A stretch of DNA of 8,367 nt from Prevotellaceae bacterium UBA1726 (GTDB lineage Bacteria; Bacteroidota; Bacteroidia; Bacteroidales; Bacteroidaceae), in the NCBI GenBank assembly GCA_002316005.1, contig DCIM01000079.1:1-8367 (forward strand), read 5' to 3'. Made by a program: the position numbers and the translations under genes. Position 1 is the stretch's first letter. Every line of letters starts with the position of its first letter. Below the pieces are notes generated by a model. It was not told the origin of the DNA and searched no databases. It saw only the letters and a list, made by a program, of their open reading frames with translations. Positions 1-6,677 of this stretch are shown in pieces.

Positions 1-416
1 ATTGTAACAATACCCACAGTCAAAATGTCGAGTTCCTTGCTGACACGAGCAATAACAGGAGCAGCACCCGTACCAGTACCACCGCCCATTCCGGCTGTGA
101 TAAATGCCATCTTTGTTCCGTCGTTCAGCATTCTGCGAACATCCTCAATGCTCTCTTCTGCTGCAGCACGAGCCTTTTCAGGCTTGTTTCCAGCACCAAG
201 ACCTTCCTTACCCAACTGCAGATGAACTGGCACAGGAGAATCGTTAAGCGCCTGATTATCAGTATTGCAGAGTACGAAAGATACATCATGAATACCCTCA
301 CGATACATGTGGTTAACGGCATTTCCACCACCGCCACCAACACCAATGACCTTAATTATGCTATTCTGCTGCTCTGGCTCGCCAAAGTCAAGAATTGAAT
401 TTACATTATCTGCCAT
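1..416 (-). CDS. ftsZ: Cell division protein FtsZ, 5' part only (3' end lies beyond the left edge)
   Basis: Tubulin-like GTPase that polymerises into the cytoplasmic Z ring and recruits the divisome. Translating from the ATG at 414-416 gives 138 residues in an open frame that continues off the window. A short, probably flexible N-terminal segment (residues 1-18) is followed by the first nucleotide-binding loop, GVGGGGGNAV (25-34), then NTDNQAL (51-57). The tubulin signature GGGTGTG (111-117) sits in AGMGGGTGTGAAPV, and the segment ends in LDILTVGIVT. These match FtsZ in order and spacing. The polymerisation T7 loop and the C-terminal FtsA-binding peptide are outside the window. It is the last gene of the visible cluster, 41 bases after ftsA. 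That spacer is AT-rich and shows no convincing promoter, so transcription probably comes from upstream. The identification is secure; only the 3' part is unseen. Confidence 0.98.
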   Translation of the reverse strand, partial: MADNVNSILDFGEPEQQNSIIKVIGVGGGGGNAVNHMYREGIHDVSFVLCNTDNQALNDSPVPVHLQLGKEGLGAGNKPEKARAAAEESIEDVRRMLNDGTKMAFITAGMGGGTGTGAAPVIARVSKELDILTVGIVT

Positions 417-457
417 ATATCTTTTAGTCTTTTTCAGTCGTTAGTAAATGATTTTCA

Positions 458-1918
458 TTATTCGTCTTCCTCAGAAATTGCACTGATAGCAAACTTCTTG
501 AACATCTTCACTGTCTTGTGGAAGAAACTGTTCTCACGCTTTTGTCGGCGCTCCTCCTCAAGGCGAGCTTCCTCTTCTATGCGCTTTGCCTCTTCTTCCT
601 CTTCGCGCTTGCGACGTTCCTCTTCCTCAGCTGCAGCCTTTTCAGCCTCTGTCTGCACAATGCCCTTACCAACCTTCTCGTTTGCTTGACGAAGTGGACG
701 ATTAGCATCTGCATCCAAATCTACTGTCTGAGCAGCACCAGCATTAAAGAGGTCGTTGGTGATTTCGTCACCTGCACAGTTCATGTCGCCCTTAGCGAGA
801 AGACCAAGTACTGTGTTCAAGCGGCAGTCGCGAGCTGTAACCTCTGGCTGTGTTGAGTCGATTGTCTGGTTAACAGACTTTGCAATGCGAATCTTCTCAA
901 TGCGTGTGTGATTACGGAATGCGCGTTCTATATTCTTCATGTTAGCTCCACCACCTGTCAGGATGATACCGCCAAGGAGTTTGTCGGCATATTCTGCAGG
1001 AACCTGGAACCATACATTCTCTACTATTTCCTCAAGACGACCTTCTACAATGTCAATGAACTTGCGGCTTTCAACCTCACGCTCACCATCGATTGGAAGC
1101 ATAAGAGTATTGTCGATGTCTGCATTGTCTGTATATGCAGAACCATACTTGAGTTTCATCTGTTCAGCCTCACGGTCTTCCATCTGCAGAACAGCAATAT
1201 CGCGGGTGATATTTGCACCTCCAAGAGGGATGACAGCCAAGTGGCGAAGTACATTCTTGTAATATACTGAAACGGTTGTAGTGTCTGCACCAAGGTCAAC
1301 AAGTACACAACCTGCACGACGCTCAGCCTCAGCAAGTACGCTGTCAGCAAGTGCAAGAGGGGCAATGTACATCTCTGCAATAGAAATGCCAGCATCTACG
1401 AAACACTTGTTCAGGTTGCGATAGAAGCTCTTACGCCAGAGGATGTTAAGGAAGTTTCCTTCAATGCGCGAACACTGAATACCTACAGGATCAATCTGCA
1501 ACTGAGAATCAACCTTATACTCAAGGGTGATTGCATCAAGGATTTCCTGCTCAGGATAGTTCATCACACGATTAGCATCCATCAGCTCTGTAACGATGTT
1601 GTGGTCAACAATAGCCTCAGCAGGAAGGTCTTTCACAATGACATTCTTCACGCCAAGGATACTCTGTCCGCCAACACCAACATACACCTTCTGGATTTTT
1701 GTGTGCAAGAGCGTCTCAAGGCGCTTCTTGATGTTGATGAGGGCGGTCATTGTCTTGTCAATGTTGTAAACCACACCTCTACGGATGTAAGATGACGACT
1801 CCTCCTGGACAACAGCCAAAACAGTGATGCTGCCGTCAAGATTCTTCTTTCCCGCGATACCAGTGACCTTTGATGATCCCAGTTCAATAGCTACAATGAA
1901 TTCTTTTGCCATAGCCAT
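458..1918 (-). CDS. ftsA: Cell division protein FtsA, with a long charged C-terminal segment
   Basis: Actin-like ATPase that binds FtsZ and tethers it to the inner face of the cytoplasmic membrane. The 486-residue protein shows the phosphate 1 motif (VAIELGSSKVTG, 9-20), the FtsA-specific 1C subdomain (about 87-170), phosphate 2 (VDLGADTTTVSVY, 207-219) and the adenosine loop (ILTGGGANMKNIE, 319-331). After the actin fold come a linker rich in Asp, Ala and Asn (about 381-423), an almost wholly charged Glu/Lys/Arg stretch (424-462) predicted to be helical, and an amphipathic membrane-targeting helix (FFHKTVKMFKKFAISAIS, 465-482) ending in EEDE. E. coli FtsA is about 420 residues, so the extra length is mostly this tail. 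Two in-frame ATGs exist, at 1918 and 1912; the first is used here, and MAKEFIVAIELG from the second is equally plausible. It lies 29 bases after ftsQ and 41 before ftsZ, the usual partner order. Confidence 0.97.
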   Translation of the reverse strand: MAMAKEFIVAIELGSSKVTGIAGKKNLDGSITVLAVVQEESSSYIRRGVVYNIDKTMTALINIKKRLETLLHTKIQKVYVGVGGQSILGVKNVIVKDLPAEAIVDHNIVTELMDANRVMNYPEQEILDAITLEYKVDSQLQIDPVGIQCSRIEGNFLNILWRKSFYRNLNKCFVDAGISIAEMYIAPLALADSVLAEAERRAGCVLVDLGADTTTVSVYYKNVLRHLAVIPLGGANITRDIAVLQMEDREAEQMKLKYGSAYTDNADIDNTLMLPIDGEREVESRKFIDIVEGRLEEIVENVWFQVPAEYADKLLGGIILTGGGANMKNIERAFRNHTRIEKIRIAKSVNQTIDSTQPEVTARDCRLNTVLGLLAKGDMNCAGDEITNDLFNAGAAQTVDLDADANRPLRQANEKVGKGIVQTEAEKAAAEEEERRKREEEEEAKRIEEEARLEEERRQKRENSFFHKTVKMFKKFAISAISEEDE

Positions 1919-1947
1919 AAATATCTTTTGCTTATTATTTCCTTATT

Positions 1948-2748
1948 TTAATCTTCTTCGTTCAACTTTCTTTTGCAGATGACCTGATTGTCAAATTCCA
2001 GGCTTATCTCCGAATATTTGTTCCATCCTGCCTGAGGCAAACCATACTTATAGAACAGTTCGAGGCGCTTCATTTTGGTTTTTACAAACTCCTCAATGAT
2101 TTGCTGACGCTCAGATTTCTTGTTACTCTCAGGGATTCCGCCCAGATAAATCACATTATCACCAATGCGAGGCACGAGTTCAACACCCAAATCCCTTGTG
2201 ATATTTATCTGTTCGAACAGGTTGCGGCAGAGGTCATCAGCCATAAGCGTGCGTGCCAGAGGCGAAACATAGCGAACAGCATAAGCACGATTTATTGCAC
2301 CTGTTGCAATGATAAGATCGGATGTATAGTCGGAATTAGGCATGATGCAATCCTGATCATCTATATAGAAATCATCGTTGTTGTTTGCCTTTATTCTCAC
2401 TACAGGCATACGCTGAGTAATGCCCACAGTGACAGTTCCGTCCTGAGTCTTATAGCATTCAGCCGTCTTGACAAAAGGAGTCTTTTTCAGAGCCTCCTCA
2501 ATCTGGCGGCAACTAACCTGCGAAAGAGCCTTACCCTTTGGATTGAGGCCTGATTTGTCGAGACGGTTCTGCACTTCCTTCTGGTCAATGAAGGCGTGCG
2601 AAGATGCATCCTCAATAACAATTTCCACATCTTTGCATACATACAACTTCTCCTCAGGCTTGTTGAAAGCCGAGAAGGAAGCTACGATATATGCAGCCAG
2701 AAGGAGGTCAATCAGAATGAGACCAACTTTTTTGAGGCGATATGACAT
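1948..2748 (-). CDS. ftsQ: Cell division protein FtsQ (DivIB family)
   Basis: Bitopic membrane protein that scaffolds the divisome by binding FtsL and FtsB and linking cytoplasmic and periplasmic components. The 266-residue product has a short basic cytoplasmic N-terminus (MSYRLKK), one membrane span (about 8-28) and an extracytoplasmic region. A POTRA-like part (about 35-112) includes FIDQKEVQNRL and the IEEALKKTPFVKTAECY segment typical of the family. The beta domain (about 113-262) starts near the pattern PVVRIKANNNDDFYIDDQDCIMP and ends in a strand, YSEISLEFDNQVICKRK. Sequence conservation in FtsQ is low, so the call rests on architecture, the beta-domain pattern and its place between murC and ftsA. 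Its ATG is 5 bases after the murC stop, which suggests coupled translation. Six cysteines lie in the extracytoplasmic part (38, 80, 98, 134, 174, 258), which is unusual enough to note. No ddl gene intervenes between murC and ftsQ, unlike in E. coli. Confidence 0.93.
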   Translation of the reverse strand: MSYRLKKVGLILIDLLLAAYIVASFSAFNKPEEKLYVCKDVEIVIEDASSHAFIDQKEVQNRLDKSGLNPKGKALSQVSCRQIEEALKKTPFVKTAECYKTQDGTVTVGITQRMPVVRIKANNNDDFYIDDQDCIMPNSDYTSDLIIATGAINRAYAVRYVSPLARTLMADDLCRNLFEQINITRDLGVELVPRIGDNVIYLGGIPESNKKSERQQIIEEFVKTKMKRLELFYKYGLPQAGWNKYSEISLEFDNQVICKRKLNEED

Positions 2749-2753
2749 TGTTG

Positions 2754-4130
2754 TTATTTTGTTTGAATTATCTTTGTTATCTGAGGCATGAGTGCATCAA
2801 GGTCGCCTGCTCCGAGTATTACAAGTACATCAAAGTCGCGGTCCTTAACCAACTGAAGCACATCATCCTTCTTTATCATACTCTTTTCCACACCCTCTGC
2901 GAGGTTCTCGTAGATAAGTTCGCTTGTAACACCAGGAATTGGTTCCTCACGAGCTGGATAGATATCACAGAGGATAACCTCATCCAACTGACTCAAGGCA
3001 TCAGCAAACTCCTTGTAGAAGTCGCGAGTACGAGTGTAGAGGTGTGGCTGGAACAATGCTGAAATCTTTCTTCCGGCATAGAGTTCCTTCATGCTCTTGG
3101 CACTCTGGAATATCTCCTGTGGATGATGAGCATAGTCTGAAAGGAGCACATGCTTCTCGTCGTTGATCTTGAAATCAAATCGGCGGTCCACTCCGTGGTA
3201 AGTCTTTATACCGTATTTCAGTTCCTCTGCATTACAGCCATTCAACTGAGCCATCGCCATTGCGGCAACACTATTCTCAACATTGATTGGAATTGGCTGA
3301 CCCATCTGAACTCCGTACACATTCTTGATAGGAGAAATGAAGTCGAATGTAATCTCGCCATTTTCGATTTTCACATTCTCTGCGTGGAAATCGCCCTCAT
3401 CGCGACTGTATTCGTAGATTGTCACTCCATCCTGCACATCTGGTTTCATCTCCAATCCCTTGCGGATAATGAGTGCGCCACCCGGTTGGATAAGTGTTGT
3501 ATAATGACGGAAACTCTCAAGGTAAGCCTCTTTTGTTCCGTAGATATCGAGGTGATCAGGGTCGGTACTTGTGATAACCGTCATCCAAGGACGGAGCCAA
3601 TGGAATGAGCGATCGAACTCGTCTGCCTCAATAACAACAAAGTCGCTTTCGTCAGAGAGAATGTAGTTTGTACCGTAATTCTTTGATATTCCACCAAGGA
3701 AAGCATTACAATCCTGATGACTCTGATGCATGATATGAGCACATATTGTAGATGTTGAGGTCTTTCCATGAGTACCTGCAACACATAATCCCTTGTGGGC
3801 ATGAGTCAAAGTACCAAGTACCTGTGCTCTTTTCTGAATCTCAAATCCACCTTCGCGGAAAAACTGCAGTTCCTTATGAGTAGCAGGAATGGCAGGTGTG
3901 TATATTACAAGGCACGATTTTGGGTTCTTGCATGCATGAGGAATCTCCTCCACATTCTCTTCATAGTGAATGAGCATTCCTTCCTTCTCGAGGCGAGCAG
4001 TCAGTTCGGAAGGAGTCTTGTCATAGCCCGCAACCACCATACCTTTGCTGATGAAGTAGCGAGCGATGGCACTCATTCCAATACCACCTGCACCTACGAA
4101 GTATACTGCTTTAATATCTTTAAATTCCAT
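2754..4130 (-). CDS. murC: UDP-N-acetylmuramate--L-alanine ligase (MurC)
   Basis: Cytoplasmic ATP-dependent ligase that adds L-alanine to UDP-MurNAc, the first amino acid of the peptidoglycan stem peptide (EC 6.3.2.8). The 458-residue length is normal. The N-terminal Rossmann-like UDP-binding domain starts with FVGAGGIGMSAIA (11-23). The central ATPase domain has the P-loop GTHGKTST (119-126), the EADE metal/ATP motif (168-171) and TSTDPDHLDIYG (187-198). The C-terminal domain shows VDRRFDF (314-320), DYAHHPQE (332-339), which corresponds to the family DYGHHPTE, and QPHLYTRTRDF (361-371). The pairing of GTHGKT with the HHP and QPHxYTRT motifs separates MurC from MurD, MurE and MurF. Mpl, the related recycling ligase, is less likely given the length, the motifs and the position between murG and ftsQ. 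Only 4 bases separate it from murG upstream and 5 from ftsQ downstream, so the three should share a transcript. Confidence 0.98.
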   Translation of the reverse strand: MEFKDIKAVYFVGAGGIGMSAIARYFISKGMVVAGYDKTPSELTARLEKEGMLIHYEENVEEIPHACKNPKSCLVIYTPAIPATHKELQFFREGGFEIQKRAQVLGTLTHAHKGLCVAGTHGKTSTSTICAHIMHQSHQDCNAFLGGISKNYGTNYILSDESDFVVIEADEFDRSFHWLRPWMTVITSTDPDHLDIYGTKEAYLESFRHYTTLIQPGGALIIRKGLEMKPDVQDGVTIYEYSRDEGDFHAENVKIENGEITFDFISPIKNVYGVQMGQPIPINVENSVAAMAMAQLNGCNAEELKYGIKTYHGVDRRFDFKINDEKHVLLSDYAHHPQEIFQSAKSMKELYAGRKISALFQPHLYTRTRDFYKEFADALSQLDEVILCDIYPAREEPIPGVTSELIYENLAEGVEKSMIKKDDVLQLVKDRDFDVLVILGAGDLDALMPQITKIIQTK

Positions 4131-4134
4131 TTCT

Positions 4135-5247
4135 TTACTTTTCTGCTAATTTCAAAACCTCATCAGCGATGATGTTTGCCGAATCTTTGAAAGCCATTTC
4201 AAGGGCATTCTTTCCAAGTGACGCCAGTTTGTCAGTATCAACAACAGTCTCAATTGCCAATGGGAGAAGCTTTTCAACAGCCTCCTCATCCTTCACGAGC
4301 AATGCTGCCTGACGATTTACCAATGCCATTGCGTTGTGAGTCTGATGATCCTCTGCAACATTTGGCGAAGGAACAAGGATTGATGGTTTGCCAAGAAGAC
4401 AGAGTTCACTGATTGAACTTGCTCCTGCTCTTGAGATAACAAGGTCGGCAGCGCAATAAGCCTCATCCATCTTGCTGATGAAATCTGTCACATAGAGGTT
4501 ATCAGGTTTACCTGTTTCCTTCAACTTCTCCTGAATGCTCTTGCTATAATAGCCACCTGTCTGCCAAACAAACTGAATTGGAGCGGCTGCAATCTTATCG
4601 AGATTTTGAAGTACGCTCTCATTCAAGGTTCTTGCTCCGAGGCTTCCACCTATCATCAATACGATTGGTTTGTCGGTTGTCATACCGAAGGAAGCTGCAC
4701 ATTCCGCCTTTTTCAAATCAGGATTCAAAAGACCCTGACGAACAGGATTACCAGTGAGCATTATTCTCTCTGCTGGGAAGAAACGCTCCATTCCATCGTA
4801 AGCAACGCAAATCTTTTGGGCTTTCTTAGCAAGCGACTTGTTTGTGACACCTGCATAAGAGTTCTGTTCCTGAATAAGGCAAGGTACTCCGAGTGAATAA
4901 GCTGCATTCAAGGTTGGAGCTGAAGCATAACCACCAACACCAACTGCTACCTGCGGATTGAATTCGCGGATTACTTTCTTTATCTGACTTTTGCTCTTGA
5001 AGAAATCCATCATTACTCCGAAATTCTTCAGGCTGTACAAAGGACGGATGAGTCCGCGTACTGGGAGACCAACAATCTCATAACCAGCAGCAGGCACACG
5101 CTGCATTTCCATACGACCATTAGCTCCTACGAAGAGGATTTTTGCATCTGGACGCTTGGCTTTTACAGCATTGGCAATAGAGACTGCAGGGAATATATGA
5201 CCTCCCGTACCACCTCCACTAATGATAATTCTCAGTTCCTTATCCAT
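4135..5247 (-). CDS. murG: UDP-GlcNAc:lipid I N-acetylglucosaminyltransferase (MurG)
   Basis: Peripheral inner-membrane GT-B glycosyltransferase (family GT28) that transfers GlcNAc from UDP-GlcNAc to lipid I, forming lipid II, on the cytoplasmic face (EC 2.4.1.227). The 370-residue protein is of usual size. The N-terminal acceptor domain has the glycine loop GGGTGGHIFPA (11-21), with the conserved His at 17, then GVGGYAS (103-109), IQEQNSYAGVTNK (125-137) and GNPVR (166-170). The C-terminal donor domain has GGSLGARTLNE (200-210), SRAGASSISELC (272-283), where Glu281 is the likely UDP-ribose contact, and PNVAEDHQTHNA (295-306). The ATG at 5247 is followed at once by the expected MDKELRIIISGGG start. 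It is the first gene after the only long spacer in the cluster and has a candidate promoter about 20 bases upstream of its start, so it may head a murG-murC-ftsQ-ftsA-ftsZ sub-operon. Confidence 0.98.
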   Translation of the reverse strand: MDKELRIIISGGGTGGHIFPAVSIANAVKAKRPDAKILFVGANGRMEMQRVPAAGYEIVGLPVRGLIRPLYSLKNFGVMMDFFKSKSQIKKVIREFNPQVAVGVGGYASAPTLNAAYSLGVPCLIQEQNSYAGVTNKSLAKKAQKICVAYDGMERFFPAERIMLTGNPVRQGLLNPDLKKAECAASFGMTTDKPIVLMIGGSLGARTLNESVLQNLDKIAAAPIQFVWQTGGYYSKSIQEKLKETGKPDNLYVTDFISKMDEAYCAADLVISRAGASSISELCLLGKPSILVPSPNVAEDHQTHNAMALVNRQAALLVKDEEAVEKLLPLAIETVVDTDKLASLGKNALEMAFKDSANIIADEVLKLAEK

Positions 5248-5266
5248 TATTCTTCACTTTATTAGG

Positions 5267-5298
5267 CAAAAGTAAGAAAAAAAAATGATTTTACCACA
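5267..5298 (-). promoter_or_regulatory. Candidate Bacteroidetes-type promoter for murG and downstream genes
   Basis: Reading the minus strand, TACTTTTG at 5274-5267 is an exact match to the Bacteroidetes -7 consensus TAnnTTTG. Twenty bases upstream lies TGTG at 5298-5295, which matches the -33 consensus TTTG in three of four positions at an accepted spacing. Transcription would start a few bases after 5267 and leave a 5' leader of only about 10-15 bases before the murG ATG at 5247. The spacer between the two elements includes a run of nine T. This rests on motif match and location in the only gap above 50 bases; no other spacer in the window shows the motif. Confidence 0.55.
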
Positions 5299-5310
5299 GA
5301 TTTTTCCCAC
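5286..5310 (-). repeat. Imperfect tandem repeat overlapping the promoter -33 region (possible operator)
   Basis: On the minus strand two adjacent units occur: GTGGGAAAAATCT (5310-5298) and GTGGTAAAATCA (5297-5286). They differ by one base and one length change over the shared part. The first unit is preceded by A's, giving AAAGTGGGAAA, which resembles the direct-repeat boxes described for the dcw regulator MraZ. The repeat covers the predicted -33 element, so a bound protein could affect initiation. The MraZ link is inference: the unit spacing here is 13 bases rather than the roughly 10 reported in E. coli, and the second unit lacks the third G. Confidence 0.4.
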
Positions 5311-5326
5311 TTTTTCTTCTAAAGGG

Positions 5327-5341
5327 TTGAATTTTATTCAA
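5327..5341. repeat. Short perfect inverted repeat in the ftsW-murG spacer
   Basis: TTGAAT-TTT-ATTCAA is a perfect 6-base inverted repeat around a 3-base centre, 11 bases after the ftsW stop. It is AT-rich and has no U-tract directly after it on the transcribed strand, so it is a weak hairpin and not a convincing intrinsic terminator. It may be a minor operator-like site or chance in AT-rich DNA. Confidence 0.3.
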
Positions 5342-5351
5342 AGGATAGGTT

Positions 5352-6650
5352 TTAAGCCATTATTTTGTCGTTTGAAACCAACTTTTTCTTGGCCGAACGA
5401 CTAATACTGAGAATTACGCCAATATAAACGCAATTGATTATTGTTGATGTTCCTCCTTTGCTGATAAGAGGCAAAGGCTGACCCGTTACAGGAACTATTC
5501 CGACAGCAACACACATATTGAACAAAGCCTGAGTAACAAGCATCAAGGCAAGTCCCATGGCAAGGAATGCAGGGAAGTTGTTCTCACAACGGCTGGCAAT
5601 TCTTCCTGCACGCAATAGAAGCACAACATAAAGGAATGCCACAAAGAATGCACCTACAAGTCCTAATTCCTCGATAATGATTGCATAGATAAAATCGGAG
5701 AATGCTTGTGAAAGGAAGTCGCGTTCAACAGAGTTTCCTGGTCCACAACCAACAACATTCGATGATGCAATAGCAATTCTTGAATATGCCACCTGAGCGT
5801 CCTTGTCCAAATCGTAGTCTTCAGGAGCCACTGGATCATCAAAGAATTTCATGATACGGGTCTTCCATACAGACGCACGGTGAAGAATACCGCCACTCTT
5901 CTTTTTCTCAGTTTTACCATCCCCCAAAGTTGCCGTATTAGCATTATCGGCATCGGTTTGAGAAACACTTGCGACTTGTTCGGTAGCCACTACCTCCTCG
6001 ACCGTTGGTTTAGGCTCTTCATTTCCAACAAGCATAATAAATGCAATACCCAGAACACCAAGAATGGCAACACCGCCAAGAAGTGGACCTAACTGACTCC
6101 AAGGCACTCGTCCTACAACCATCATCATGAATAGAGTAGCACAGATAAGAGCCGCAGTAGAAAGGTTCTCTACCGCAATGAGGCATATCATAGGAACAGT
6201 CACTATAGCAATCCACAAAAAGGCATGTTTATCTGCACCTTTCTCAGTTTGCGTAGCACTCAATATCTGTGCGCACATCAGCACTATCGTACCTTTTGCT
6301 ATCTCCGACGGTTGGAATTGAAGTCCAAAGAAACTAACCCATCGACTTGCATCATTCGTGGCAGTTCCTGCAACAAGGACCCACACGAGAAGCACTAGCG
6401 AGATAATGAACATGAATGGAGTCAAAATCTTGAAATACTTACACTTGACATTGAGGGTTACCACCATACAGAAAAGGCCAAGAACAAGGATTCCCGTGTG
6501 CTTAATCACAGGAGACCAATAGTTTCCGCCTTTATATGTCAAAGATGATGATGAAGAGAAAACCTCCACCACACTGATGATACAGAGGAAGAAGAACACC
6601 ATCCATACCACCTTGTCACCTTTAAAAATATTTCCTAATGTTTTGTTCAT
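5352..6650 (-). CDS. ftsW: Septal peptidoglycan polymerase FtsW (SEDS family) with a hydrophilic insert
   Basis: Polytopic membrane glycosyltransferase of the SEDS family (shape, elongation, division, sporulation) that polymerises lipid II at the septum, working with the transpeptidase FtsI. The 432-residue product has about ten hydrophobic spans. Family motifs are ASRWVSFFGLQFQPSEIAKG (101-120), GPGNSVERDFLSQAFSDFIYA (303-323) with Asp319 aligning with the catalytic Asp297 of E. coli FtsW, EELGLVGAF (327-335) and GQPLPLISKGGTS (390-402). It is FtsW rather than RodA because of its place between murD and murG. Residues 210-254, after span 7 at the start of the large extracytoplasmic loop that carries Asp319, form a hydrophilic Glu/Thr/Val/Ala/Lys-rich insert with no counterpart in E. 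coli FtsW. The usual PDLGTA-like motif reads ENLSTA (161-166). The start ATG at 6650 is 27 bases after the murD stop. Confidence 0.97.
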   Translation of the reverse strand: MNKTLGNIFKGDKVVWMVFFFLCIISVVEVFSSSSSLTYKGGNYWSPVIKHTGILVLGLFCMVVTLNVKCKYFKILTPFMFIISLVLLVWVLVAGTATNDASRWVSFFGLQFQPSEIAKGTIVLMCAQILSATQTEKGADKHAFLWIAIVTVPMICLIAVENLSTAALICATLFMMMVVGRVPWSQLGPLLGGVAILGVLGIAFIMLVGNEEPKPTVEEVVATEQVASVSQTDADNANTATLGDGKTEKKKSGGILHRASVWKTRIMKFFDDPVAPEDYDLDKDAQVAYSRIAIASSNVVGCGPGNSVERDFLSQAFSDFIYAIIIEELGLVGAFFVAFLYVVLLLRAGRIASRCENNFPAFLAMGLALMLVTQALFNMCVAVGIVPVTGQPLPLISKGGTSTIINCVYIGVILSISRSAKKKLVSNDKIMA

Positions 6651-6677
6651 TATTAATCAATCGGCAATTTCAATCTA

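Noticed and set aside
125..346. Minus-strand frame of 73 codons inside ftsZ
   Set aside because: It is out of frame with the clear FtsZ reading from 416, which carries all the GTPase motifs.
417..457. Separate promoter for ftsZ in the ftsA-ftsZ spacer
   Set aside because: No TAnnTTTG element is present; only AT-rich sequence is seen.
498..856. Plus-strand frames rich in Ser/Arg/Phe opposite the ftsA 3' end
   Set aside because: The low-complexity composition is the mirror of the GAA/GAG/AAG/CGC codons that encode the charged FtsA tail.
2101..2553. Open plus-strand frame of 150 codons opposite ftsQ
   Set aside because: It is antisense to a well-supported gene, shows no recognisable domain, and its composition is what the reverse complement of a coding frame gives.
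3114..3137. YAHHP instead of YGHHP in MurC
   Set aside because: A Gly to Ala change here is conservative and, as far as I recall, is seen in Bacteroidetes MurC; the two His and the Pro are kept.
3150..3608. Open plus-strand frame of 152 codons opposite murC
   Set aside because: It lies wholly antisense to conserved MurC sequence and shows no motif of its own.
3672..3704. MurC residues 143-153 as a possible frameshift or unusual region
   Set aside because: The frame is continuous and FLGGISKNYG fits the normal MurC segment after the P-loop helix.
5277..5285. Run of nine T on the transcribed strand as an intrinsic terminator between ftsW and murG
   Set aside because: No stem of useful strength lies directly before it, and the run falls inside the predicted promoter spacer.
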